From Actinophytocola sp035995025 (GTDB lineage: Bacteria > Actinomycetota > Actinomycetes > Mycobacteriales > Pseudonocardiaceae), in the NCBI GenBank assembly GCA_035995025.1, contig DASYKY010000114.1, positions 7,031-71,030 on the forward strand: a stretch of DNA of 64,000 nt, read 5' to 3'. Of the stretch, positions 31,835-39,540 are shown piece by piece. The notes beneath the pieces are model-generated. The model worked only from the letters and a program-made list of their open reading frames with translations, was not told the origin of the DNA and searched no databases. Within the stretch, counting starts at the first letter, position 1. Each line of letters begins with the position of its first letter. A program made the translations under genes and the position numbers.

Positions 31835-33154
31835 GTGACACCGGACTTCGCGGTCGAGATCTACCAGAACGAGTTCCTGTCGGCGGGCGCCACCGAAGTC
31901 AACGCGATCATCACGGTGACCGCGGCCGGCGCGGGGAGCCAGGCCACCACGGCGGCGCCGACCGGGTCGACCGCCGAGGTGATCATCGTCGACACCTCCG
32001 GCTCGATGCACGTGCCGCGCACCAAGCTGTCGTCGGCCAAGCAGGCCACCGCGGCGGCCATCGACACGCTGCGCGACGGGGTGGCGTTCGCGGTGATCGC
32101 GGGCACCGACGACGCGAAGCTGATCTACCCGTACCGGCACGGCCTGGAGGTCGCGAACCCGCAGACCCGCGCGGAGGCCAAGCAGGCGGTGACGAGGCTG
32201 TCGGCGAACGGCGGCACGGCGATCGGGAAGTGGCTGCGGCTGGCCGACAGCGTGTTCGCCACCCAGGACAGCGCGATGCGGCACGCGATCTTGCTCACCG
32301 ACGGGCAGAACATGCACGAGACGCCGCGCCAGCTCGCCCGCACGATCCAGGAGGTGACCGGCCATTTCGTGTGCGACGCGCGCGGCGTCGGCACCGACTG
32401 GGAGGTCAATGAGCTGCGCCAGATCGCGGACGCGCTGCTCGGCACGGTCGACATCGTGGCGGAGCCGGAGGGCCTGGAGGCGGACTTCCGCGCGATGGCG
32501 GCGTCGGCGATGAGCAAGGCGGTGGCCGACGTGTCGCTGCGGCTGTGGACCCCGCAGGGCTCGACGATCAAGTTCGTCAAGCAGGTCGAGCCGACCCTGA
32601 CCGACCTGACCGGCAGGCGCACCGAGGTTCCGCCGCGCTCGGGCGACTACCCGACCGGCTCGTGGGGTTCGGAGACCCGCGACTACCACGTGTGCGTGAC
32701 CGTCCCCTCGGCCGCGACGGGCGAGAAGATGCTGGCCGGCCGGGTGAGCCTGGTGATGCCGGGGCCGGACGGCGCGGACACCGTCGTGGGCAAGGGCAAC
32801 ATCCTGGCCGTGTGGACCGAGGACACCGCGCTGTCCACCCGGATCAACCGGGAGGTCGCGCATTACACCGGGCAGGCCGAGCTGGCCGACGCGATCCAGG
32901 AGGGCCTGGAGGCACGCAAGTCGGGTGACGTGGAGACCGCGACCGCGAAGCTCGGCCGCGCGGTGCAGCTGGCCACCGAGACCGGCCACTCGGACACCGC
33001 GAAGCTGCTGGCGAAGGTCGTCGACGTGGAGGACGCGAAGACCGGCACGGTGCGGCTCAAGCGCAAGGTCGAGGCCGTCGACGAGATGACCCTGGACACC
33101 CGGTCGAGCAAGACGATGCGGGTGCGCAAGAAGACCGAGTCCACCGACAGCTGA
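31835..33154 (+). CDS. VWA-domain protein with phosphothreonine-like tail
   Basis: This 439-residue cytoplasmic protein has a von Willebrand A domain with the metal site DTSGSM (about residues 53-58) and a downstream LLTDGQNM, then a beta-rich middle and a helical segment (GLEARKSGDVETATAKLGRAVQ). The basic C-terminus contains TGTVRLKRK and MTLDTRSSKTMRVRKK, a Thr/Ser cluster of the kind bound by FHA domains after phosphorylation. The kinase, phosphatase and FHA genes flank it, so it may be a PknG substrate or scaffold; this is inference. The GTG start is set by GGGGAGG 7 bases upstream, lent by the repeat element. Confidence 0.9.
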   Translation: MTPDFAVEIYQNEFLSAGATEVNAIITVTAAGAGSQATTAAPTGSTAEVIIVDTSGSMHVPRTKLSSAKQATAAAIDTLRDGVAFAVIAGTDDAKLIYPYRHGLEVANPQTRAEAKQAVTRLSANGGTAIGKWLRLADSVFATQDSAMRHAILLTDGQNMHETPRQLARTIQEVTGHFVCDARGVGTDWEVNELRQIADALLGTVDIVAEPEGLEADFRAMAASAMSKAVADVSLRLWTPQGSTIKFVKQVEPTLTDLTGRRTEVPPRSGDYPTGSWGSETRDYHVCVTVPSAATGEKMLAGRVSLVMPGPDGADTVVGKGNILAVWTEDTALSTRINREVAHYTGQAELADAIQEGLEARKSGDVETATAKLGRAVQLATETGHSDTAKLLAKVVDVEDAKTGTVRLKRKVEAVDEMTLDTRSSKTMRVRKKTESTDS

Positions 33155-33164
33155 GAGGGCCCGC

Positions 33165-33881
33165 ATGCCAACGTGTCCGGCCGGCCACCAGTCTGCCGAC
33201 GACGAGTTCTGCGACGTCTGCGGCCGGGAGATGGGCGGCCCCGCGCCGGCCAGTGCGGGCGCGGACGTGGGCGCCGCGACGGCCGCGGCGCCCGCCCCGG
33301 CGCCGGACCTCCCGGCGGCGGGTGCGACGTGCCCCGCGTGCGGGGCGGACCTGGCCGGCCGGTTCTGCGAGGCGTGCGGCCACGACTCACTGGCCGCTCC
33401 CCCGGCCGCGCCCGCCTCGAACACCGAGCCCGTGCCGGCCGTCGAGGCGGTCCCGGCGGTCCGGCTGCCCGGCGCCACCGCGTGGACCGCGACGGTCAGC
33501 GCGGACCGCACCTACTTCGACCAGGTGATGGCCGCCGAGGGCCCGGACGCCGCCGGCATCGCGTTCCCGCCGTTCTACCCGGACCGGCACTTCCCGTTGC
33601 AGGGCAAGCAGGTCAGCATCGGCAGGCGCAGCCGCAGCCGCGGCATCGCCCCGGACATCGACCTCACCGGCCCGCCGGAGGACCCGGGCATCTCCCACCT
33701 GCACGCGCTGCTGGTCGGCGGGCCGGACGACTCGTGGGCGGTCGTCGACGTCGACTCGGCGAACGGCGTGTCCGTCAACGACGAGCCGAAACCGCTGCGC
33801 CCCAACACGCCCCGCCCGCTGACCGACGGCGACCGGGTGTACCTCGGCGCGTGGACGAAGATCACCCTGCGCCGCGGCTGA
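33165..33881 (+). CDS. FHA-domain protein with N-terminal zinc ribbons
   Basis: The 238-residue protein carries two zinc ribbons (C4/H8/C16/C19 and C56/C59/C68/C71), an Ala/Pro linker, and a C-terminal FHA domain. The FHA landmarks are QVSIGRRSRSRG, PGISHLHALL, VVDVDSANGVSVN and LTDGDRVYLG. FHA domains bind phosphothreonine. GarA/OdhI, the classical PknG target, has an N-terminal ETTS motif ahead of its FHA domain; I do not see that motif here, so this is not the GarA orthologue but probably a local adaptor. It starts 10 bases after the VWA stop. Confidence 0.92.
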   Translation: MPTCPAGHQSADDEFCDVCGREMGGPAPASAGADVGAATAAAPAPAPDLPAAGATCPACGADLAGRFCEACGHDSLAAPPAAPASNTEPVPAVEAVPAVRLPGATAWTATVSADRTYFDQVMAAEGPDAAGIAFPPFYPDRHFPLQGKQVSIGRRSRSRGIAPDIDLTGPPEDPGISHLHALLVGGPDDSWAVVDVDSANGVSVNDEPKPLRPNTPRPLTDGDRVYLGAWTKITLRRG

Positions 33882-33900
33882 CAGTCGACGCTACGGCGCA

Positions 33901-33915
33901 CCCGGCGGCCGGGTC
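33901..33915 (+). terminator. Short hairpin after the PknG-FHA block
   Basis: ACCCGGCGGCCGGGT can form a 6-bp stem with a 3-base loop, 20 bases after the FHA gene stop. It is short and lacks a U-tract, so a terminator role is only tentative. Confidence 0.3.
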
Positions 33916-33953
33916 GTCATCGCGCCGGCGGATCAGGCACGATCGGTGTCACC

Positions 33954-36467
33954 ATGACACTCACCGAGGCTCCGCTCATCCAGGCTCTGCCCGCCGACCC
34001 CGACCCGGACGCCCTGTTCGACGCGTTCAGCTCCTGGGCGGAGGCGCAGGGCCTGTCGCTGTACCCGGCGCAGCAGGAGGCGATGATCGAGATCGTCTCC
34101 GGCTCGAACGTGATCCTGTCGACGCCCACCGGGTCCGGCAAGAGCCTCGTCGCCACCGGCGCGCACTTCGCCGCGCTCGCGCACGGGCAGCGCACGTTCT
34201 ACACCGCGCCGATCAAGGCGCTGGTGTCGGAGAAGTTCTTCGCGCTGTGCGACATCTTCGGTGCGGTCAACGTCGGCATGCTGACCGGCGACTCCAGCGT
34301 CAACCCGGGCGCGCCGATCATCTGCTGCACCGCGGAGATCCTCGCCAACATCGCGCTGCGCGAGGGCGCGGCGGCGAACGTCGGCCAGGTCGTCATGGAC
34401 GAGTTCCACTTCTACGCCGAACCCGACCGCGGCTGGGCGTGGCAGGTGCCGCTGCTGGAACTGCCGCGCGCGCAGTTCCTGCTGATGTCGGCGACGCTCG
34501 GCGACGTCAGCCGCTTCGAGGAGGACCTCACGCGGCGCACCGGCCGGCCGACCGCAATCGTCACGTCCGCGCAGCGGCCGGTCCCCCTGTTCTACTCGTT
34601 CCGCCTCACGCCCCTGCACGAGACGATCGAGGAGCTGCTCGGCACGAACCAGGCGCCGATCTACGTCGTGCACTTCACCCAGGCGTCCGCGCTGGAGCGG
34701 GCGCAGTCGCTGATGAGCATCAACGTCTGTACCCGCGCGGAGAAGGACCAGATCGCCGCGCTGATCGGCAACTTCCGCTTCACGGCGGGCTTCGGCAAGA
34801 CGCTGTCCCGGCTGGTGCGCCACGGCATCGGCGTGCACCACGCGGGCATGCTGCCGAAGTACCGGCGGCTCGTGGAGCGGCTCGCGCAGGCCGGGCTGAT
34901 GAAGATCGTGTGCGGCACGGACACCCTCGGCGTCGGCATCAACGTTCCCATCAGGACGGTCGTGTTCACCGCGCTGTCCAAGTACGACGGTCAGAAGGTG
35001 CGGCTGCTCAAGGCGCGCGAGTTCCACCAGATCGCCGGCCGCGCGGGCCGGGCGGGCTACGACACGGTCGGCAACGTCATCGTGCAGGCGCCCGAGCACG
35101 TCGTCGAGAACGAGAAGGCGCTCGCGAAGGCCGGTGACGACCCGAAGAAGCGGCGAAAGGTCGTGCGCAAGAAGCCGCCGGAGGGGTCGATCGGCTGGGG
35201 CGAGCCGACGTTCCAGCGGCTCGTCGAGGGCGAGCCGGAGCCGCTGACGTCGAGCTTCCAGGTCACGCACGCGATGCTGCTCAACGTGATCGGCCGCCCG
35301 GGCGACGCGTTCGCGGCGATGCGCCATCTGCTGGAGGACAACCACGAGGACCGCCCGGCGCAGCGCAGGCTGATCCGCCGGGCCATCGCGATCTACCGCG
35401 CGCTGCTCGCCGCGGGCGTCGTGGAGAAGCTGGCAGAGCCCGACGAGCAGGGCCGCATCGTGCGGCTGACCGTCGACCTGCAGCTGGACTTCGCGCTCAA
35501 CCAGCCGCTGTCCCCGCTCGCGCTGGGCACGATCGAGCTGCTGGACCGCGACGACCCCGGCTACGCGCTGGACGTGCTGTCCGTCATCGAGTCCATTTTG
35601 GAGGATCCGCGCCAGGTGCTGTCCGCCCAGCAGTTCAAGGCGCGCGGCGAGGCCGTGCAGGCGATGAAGGCGGAGGGTATCGAGTACGACGACCGGATGG
35701 CGCTGCTGGAGGACGTGACCCACCCGAAGCCGCTCGCGGAGCTGCTGAACGCGGCGTACGAGACCTACCGGCGCGGGCACCCGTGGGTGGCGGACTACCA
35801 CCTGTCGCCGAAGTCGGTGGCGCGCGACATGTACGAGCGGGCGATGACGTTCGTCGAGTACGTCGCCTTCTACCAGCTGGCCCGCGGCGAGGGCCTGGTG
35901 CTGCGCTACCTCGCGGACACGTACAAGGCGCTGCGCCAGACGGTGCCCGACGAGGCGAAGACCGAGGAGCTGGCGGACCTGATCGAGTGGCTGGGCGAGC
36001 TGGTCCGCCAGGTCGACTCCAGCCTGCTGGACGAGTGGGAGAAGCTGACCAACCCCGACGCCGAGCCGTCGGCCGAGCCGGACGACCGCGTTCCGGCCGT
36101 CACCACGAACACGCGCGCGTTCCGGGTGCTGGTGCGCAACGCCCTGTTCCACCGGGTGCAGCTGGCCGCGCGGCGAGACTTCGACGAGCTGGGCGCGCTG
36201 GACGCTGCGTCCGGCTGGGACGCCGACGCGTGGGCGGACGCGGTGGAGCCGTACTTCGACCTCCACGACGAGATCGGCACCGGCCCGGACGCCCGCGGGC
36301 CGCGCTACCTGATCATCGACGAGCGGTCCGACCGCTGGCAGGTGCGCCAGATCTTCGCCGACCCCGAGGGCGACCACGACTGGGGTTTCACCGCGGACAT
36401 CGACCTGGCCGCCTCGGACGAGCAGGGCACCGCCGCGGTGGTGATCACCGCGGCGGGACTGCTCTGA
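33954..36467 (+). CDS. Ski2-like DEAD/DEAH-box helicase with C-terminal DUF3516-type region
   Basis: This 837-residue superfamily 2 helicase shows TPTGSGKS (about residues 57-64), APIKALVSEKF, MDEFHFY (motif II), LMSATL and QIAGRAGRAGYD (motif VI), as in Ski2/Mtr4-like RNA helicases. The C-terminal 350 residues (from about FQVTHAMLLNVIGRPGD) match the DUF3516 extension found in actinobacterial members. Its substrate, RNA or DNA, is unknown. It starts 72 bases after the signalling operon and may be separately expressed. The 3' end overlaps the convergent phosphoribosyltransferase gene by 23 bases. Confidence 0.93.
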   Translation: MTLTEAPLIQALPADPDPDALFDAFSSWAEAQGLSLYPAQQEAMIEIVSGSNVILSTPTGSGKSLVATGAHFAALAHGQRTFYTAPIKALVSEKFFALCDIFGAVNVGMLTGDSSVNPGAPIICCTAEILANIALREGAAANVGQVVMDEFHFYAEPDRGWAWQVPLLELPRAQFLLMSATLGDVSRFEEDLTRRTGRPTAIVTSAQRPVPLFYSFRLTPLHETIEELLGTNQAPIYVVHFTQASALERAQSLMSINVCTRAEKDQIAALIGNFRFTAGFGKTLSRLVRHGIGVHHAGMLPKYRRLVERLAQAGLMKIVCGTDTLGVGINVPIRTVVFTALSKYDGQKVRLLKAREFHQIAGRAGRAGYDTVGNVIVQAPEHVVENEKALAKAGDDPKKRRKVVRKKPPEGSIGWGEPTFQRLVEGEPEPLTSSFQVTHAMLLNVIGRPGDAFAAMRHLLEDNHEDRPAQRRLIRRAIAIYRALLAAGVVEKLAEPDEQGRIVRLTVDLQLDFALNQPLSPLALGTIELLDRDDPGYALDVLSVIESILEDPRQVLSAQQFKARGEAVQAMKAEGIEYDDRMALLEDVTHPKPLAELLNAAYETYRRGHPWVADYHLSPKSVARDMYERAMTFVEYVAFYQLARGEGLVLRYLADTYKALRQTVPDEAKTEELADLIEWLGELVRQVDSSLLDEWEKLTNPDAEPSAEPDDRVPAVTTNTRAFRVLVRNALFHRVQLAARRDFDELGALDAASGWDADAWADAVEPYFDLHDEIGTGPDARGPRYLIIDERSDRWQVRQIFADPEGDHDWGFTADIDLAASDEQGTAAVVITAAGLL

Positions 36468-37773
36468 TCTGTTCGGCGCCGAAGTGCTCGGCGAACCAGG
36501 CCACCGACAGCGCCGCGACCCGCTCGAGGGCGCCCGGTTCCTCGAACAGGTGGCTCGCGCCGGGGACCACCGCAAGATCCGTGCGGCACCGCATCCGCGC
36601 GCGGGCCTGCGTGTTCAGCTCGAGCACCTGCTCGTCGCGGCCGCCCACGATCAGCAGGGTCGGCGCGTCCACCGCCGCGAGCCCGTCGCCGGCCAGGTCC
36701 GGGCGCCCGCCGCGGGACACGATCGCGGACACCTTCACGTCGGGGTCCGCGGCCGCACGCAGCGCCGCAGCCGCGCCGGTGCTCGCGCCGAACAGGCCGA
36801 TCGGCAGGCCGGCCAGGCGCGGGTCGTCGCGCGCGAGGGCGATCGCGGTGCGGAGCCGGGACGCCAGCAGGTCGATGTCGAACACCTTCGCGCGGTCGCC
36901 GGTCTCGCCGGCGTCCAGCAGGTCCACGAGCAGCGTGGCGAAGCCTGCCGCGTGCAGTGCGCCCGCGACCACGCGGTTGCGTGGGCTGTTCCGGCCGCTG
37001 CCGCTGCCGTGCGCGAACACCACCACCCCGGCGGGCCGCGCCGGCACCGACAACGTGCCCGGTAGGTGCCCCGCCACCACGACCTCCTCGACGTCCGTAT
37101 CGTCCATCTTGTACCGCGCGGTGCCCCGCGCGTTCCGTCTGTCCTGAGTGGACGAGTCGAGGAGCGCGCGCACCTCGTCGTCACCGACCTGGGTGAAGTC
37201 CTCGTACCACTGTCCGACCGCGAGGAAACGTCGCGGCGTGATGCCGCACACGACCTCGTCGGCGATCTCGCGCAGCCGCGTGATCGTGTCGGCGGGCGCG
37301 ACCGGGACCGCGAGCACGATGCGCCGCGCACCGAGGCGGCGCGTCACCCGCACCGCGGCCACGACCGTCGCGCCGGTGGCGATCCCGTCGTCGACCAGTA
37401 TCACCGTCCGGCCCCGCAGGCTCGGCCGCGGCCCGGGCCGGAGCAGCGCCGCCCGCCGGTCGATCTCCGCGCGCTCCCAGGCCACCTGGTCGCCGAGGTC
37501 CGGCCAGGTCAGCCCCAGCTCCGTCAGCACGACGTCGTTGTGCACGGTCACGCCGTCCTCGCCGATCGCGCCGACGGCGAGCTCCGGCCGGTCCGGCGCG
37601 CCGATCTTACGCACCAGCACGATGTCCAGCGGTGCGCCCAGCGCGATGGCTATCGGTGCCGCCACCGGGACGCCGCCGCGCGGCAGGCCGACCACGACCG
37701 GGTCCTCGGCACGCAGGTGCCCCAGGCGCCGGCCAAGCCTGCGGCCGGCGTCCACCCGGTCCCGGTAGCGCAT
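36445..37773 (-). CDS. Phosphoribosyltransferase-dienelactone hydrolase fusion (Rv0571c type)
   Basis: The 442-residue protein fuses two enzymes. Residues 1-210 are a type I phosphoribosyltransferase with the PRPP loop VILVDDGIATGAT (124-136) and PRGGVPVA. Residues 220-442 are an alpha/beta hydrolase with the nucleophile elbow GASTG, the acid region LLIVGGRDEQ and the His in VPGASHLFEE. The same fusion and length occur in Mycobacterium tuberculosis Rv0571c, a dormancy-regulon gene, by recall. Substrates of either half are unknown. The ATG at 37773 follows GGAG by 8 bases. Confidence 0.9.
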   Translation of the reverse strand: MRYRDRVDAGRRLGRRLGHLRAEDPVVVGLPRGGVPVAAPIAIALGAPLDIVLVRKIGAPDRPELAVGAIGEDGVTVHNDVVLTELGLTWPDLGDQVAWERAEIDRRAALLRPGPRPSLRGRTVILVDDGIATGATVVAAVRVTRRLGARRIVLAVPVAPADTITRLREIADEVVCGITPRRFLAVGQWYEDFTQVGDDEVRALLDSSTQDRRNARGTARYKMDDTDVEEVVVAGHLPGTLSVPARPAGVVVFAHGSGSGRNSPRNRVVAGALHAAGFATLLVDLLDAGETGDRAKVFDIDLLASRLRTAIALARDDPRLAGLPIGLFGASTGAAAALRAAADPDVKVSAIVSRGGRPDLAGDGLAAVDAPTLLIVGGRDEQVLELNTQARARMRCRTDLAVVPGASHLFEEPGALERVAALSVAWFAEHFGAEQIRAVPPR

Positions 37774-37834
37774 CACGTCATCTCCAGCACCCAGTGTCCC
37801 CCTCTTCACCGTGTGCCCAAACATCCAGGCGGGT

Positions 37835-37873
37835 TGCTTGCCGCATGTTCGAACAACGGCGTACAATCGAACA
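37835..37873 (+). promoter_or_regulatory. Promoter of the small Cys protein with TCGAAC dyads
   Basis: TTGCCG (about 37838-37843) and TACAAT (37862-37867) are spaced by 18 bases, and the ATG lies 7 bases after TACAAT, so the mRNA is probably leaderless. Embedded are the perfect palindrome TGTTCGAACA (37846-37855) and a second half site TCGAACA (37867-37873), which brackets the -10 and could be an operator. Confidence 0.5.
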
Positions 37874-37874
37874 C

Positions 37875-38024
37875 ATGAGCGATACTTGCTCGTGCCCGCA
37901 CTGCGGTGCACCGACGACAGGAGACGACATCGACCACACCGAAGCCCGCCCCGACGACCCGTACTCCCGCGATGCCAACCTCACGCCGGTCACCCGGCGC
38001 CGGAGGGCCATGACGCCACGCTGA
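37875..38024 (+). CDS. 49-residue Cys-containing protein of unknown function
   Basis: The frame starts MSDTCSCPHCGAPTTGDDID and ends RRRAMTPR. C5, C7 and C10 form a CxCxxC cluster that could bind one metal with an external ligand or act in redox chemistry; the rest is Asp/Arg-rich and probably disordered. A good promoter lies directly upstream, which is the main reason to believe it is real. I do not recognise the family. It lies between the divergent phosphoribosyltransferase fusion and convergent nudC, one base from the latter's stop. Confidence 0.55.
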   Translation: MSDTCSCPHCGAPTTGDDIDHTEARPDDPYSRDANLTPVTRRRRAMTPR

Positions 38025-38025
38025 C

Positions 38026-38919
38026 CTATGACTGCTCTTCGTCCAGCCAGGTCCGGATCAGGAACGCCTCGATGGAGTCCGGGCGGTCGAGGCCGTCCGC
38101 GCGGTGCGCCACGAGGAGATCCCGCATCTCCGCACGCGTGAACCAGCGCGCCTCGAGCAGTTCCTCGCGGTCGACCGTGACCTCGTCGGACCCGGCGACG
38201 GCACGGAAGCCGACCATGATCCCGGAGGGGAACGGCCACGCCTGCGACGCCTGGTAGGCCACCGAGGTGACGCGCACGCCGGCCTCCTCGGCCAGCTCGC
38301 GGCGAACAGCGCCCTCGAAGCTCTCGCCGATCTCGACGAACCCGGCGAGCGTCGCGTACGCGTTGGGCGCGGCCCCGCGATGCCGCGCGAGCAGACACCG
38401 CCGCGGCTCGCCAGGCGCCTCGACGAGCATGATCACGGCCGGTTCGATCCGGGGGAACAGGAGCTTGCCGCAGCCGCGGCAGACTCGTTGGTGGCCGCCG
38501 TGCCGGGGGTCGGTGGGGCTGCCGCAGGCGCCGCAGAAGCGCTGGTTGCGCGCCCAGTGGAGCATGCCGCGCGCGTAGGCGAGGGTGGCCGCGTCCTCGC
38601 GGTCGAGCCCACGGAACATGGCCCGGATGTCGGTGGCGGCGTCCGCGCCGGCCGCCCGCAACGCCGCCGCTTCGTCCACATCGGACAGATCGGCCGCGAA
38701 CACGCCCGCGTCGCCGCCGGTCACGCCGAGGAACATCGCGTCCGGAACGTCGACGGTCGCCGGCCGCCCGCCGGCAGTGAGGCAGCGGTCGTGCCAGAAC
38801 GCGAGCACCCGGGTGTCCGGGTGCTCGCGGGTCCGCGCCACCCAGTCGGCGTCCGCGCGGAGCGCTCCCGCGCGGTCGAGCAGCAGCCCGTTGTACGGCA
38901 AAGTGACGTTCGTCGGCAC
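38026..38919 (-). CDS. nudC: NAD(+) diphosphatase NudC
   Basis: The 297-residue protein matches NudC, which hydrolyses NADH and removes NAD caps from RNA. It has an N-terminal non-catalytic domain, a zinc ribbon (FCGACGSPTDPRHGGHQRVC then RGCG), the Nudix box GFVEIGESFEGAVRRELAEEAG, and the NudC-specific SQAWPFPSG, here with Ala for Pro in the usual SQPWPFP. The GTG at 38919 has no ribosome-binding site but follows TAGGGT by 7 bases, so the transcript is probably leaderless. It is divergent from the XdhC-like gene with 18 bases between the starts. Confidence 0.95.
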   Translation of the reverse strand: MPTNVTLPYNGLLLDRAGALRADADWVARTREHPDTRVLAFWHDRCLTAGGRPATVDVPDAMFLGVTGGDAGVFAADLSDVDEAAALRAAGADAATDIRAMFRGLDREDAATLAYARGMLHWARNQRFCGACGSPTDPRHGGHQRVCRGCGKLLFPRIEPAVIMLVEAPGEPRRCLLARHRGAAPNAYATLAGFVEIGESFEGAVRRELAEEAGVRVTSVAYQASQAWPFPSGIMVGFRAVAGSDEVTVDREELLEARWFTRAEMRDLLVAHRADGLDRPDSIEAFLIRTWLDEEQS

Positions 38920-38937
38920 GCGTGCCACCCTAGGCTC

Positions 38938-39471
38938 ATGGAGACCGACCCCAGCGGTGCCCACGGGGACGCCGACGCCATCGCCCACGGCTACGAGGGC
39001 GCGCCGCCCGAGTCGCGCACGCTGGTGGCGGTGTTCGCCTCGCCGGTCGCGGACTATCTCCTCCGCTATGGCCGGGACCTCGGCTACCGCACGACCCTCG
39101 TCGAACCGGAACGCGGCAGGGTCACGAACGACGAGGACGCGGAGACCACGGTCCTGCCGCGCCTCCCCGACACCATCGACGGCGACACGGACGTCATCGT
39201 GACCGACCATCACCGCCCCGAGCTGGGGATCTACCTGCGGGACGCGCTGGCCCTGAACGTGCGGTGGGTGGGCATCATGGGTAGCCCGCGCCACCAGGGC
39301 CCGCACGAGGCGGCACTGAAGGACCTGGGCGTCCCGGACGACGAGATCGCCCGGGTGCACCGGCCGATCGGGCTGAACATCGGCTCCCGCACCCCGCCGG
39401 AGATCGCCATCGCGACACTGGCCGGCTTGATCGCCAACCGGAACGCCAAACCCGGCGGCTTCGAGTTCTGA
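38938..39471 (+). CDS. XdhC-like Rossmann-fold protein (C-terminal domain only)
   Basis: This 177-residue protein corresponds to the C-terminal Rossmann domain of the XdhC/CoxI family, which helps mature molybdenum hydroxylases. Family segments are VAVFASPVADYLLRYGRDLGYRTTLVEPE, VTDHH, VRWVGIMGSPRH and the C-terminal RPIGLNIGSRTPPEIAIATLAGLIANRN. The N-terminal XdhC domain is absent, and no molybdenum hydroxylase is nearby, so its client is unclear. It starts from an ATG 18 bases from the divergent nudC start, so their promoters must overlap the opposite gene. Confidence 0.88.
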   Translation: METDPSGAHGDADAIAHGYEGAPPESRTLVAVFASPVADYLLRYGRDLGYRTTLVEPERGRVTNDEDAETTVLPRLPDTIDGDTDVIVTDHHRPELGIYLRDALALNVRWVGIMGSPRHQGPHEAALKDLGVPDDEIARVHRPIGLNIGSRTPPEIAIATLAGLIANRNAKPGGFEF

Positions 39472-39540
39472 CCGGTCAGGCTTCCACCCTGGGCAAGCCG
39501 GACGCCGACCTTCAGGATGGAAGTGGTGGCGGAAGCCCGT

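Noticed and set aside
33165..33881. Annotating the FHA protein as GarA/OdhI
   Set aside because: No N-terminal ETTS motif is visible and the protein has zinc ribbons that GarA lacks.
37846..37873. A LexA/SOS box upstream of the small Cys protein
   Set aside because: Actinobacterial SOS boxes read TCGAAC-N4-GTTCGA; here the half sites are in other orientation and spacing.
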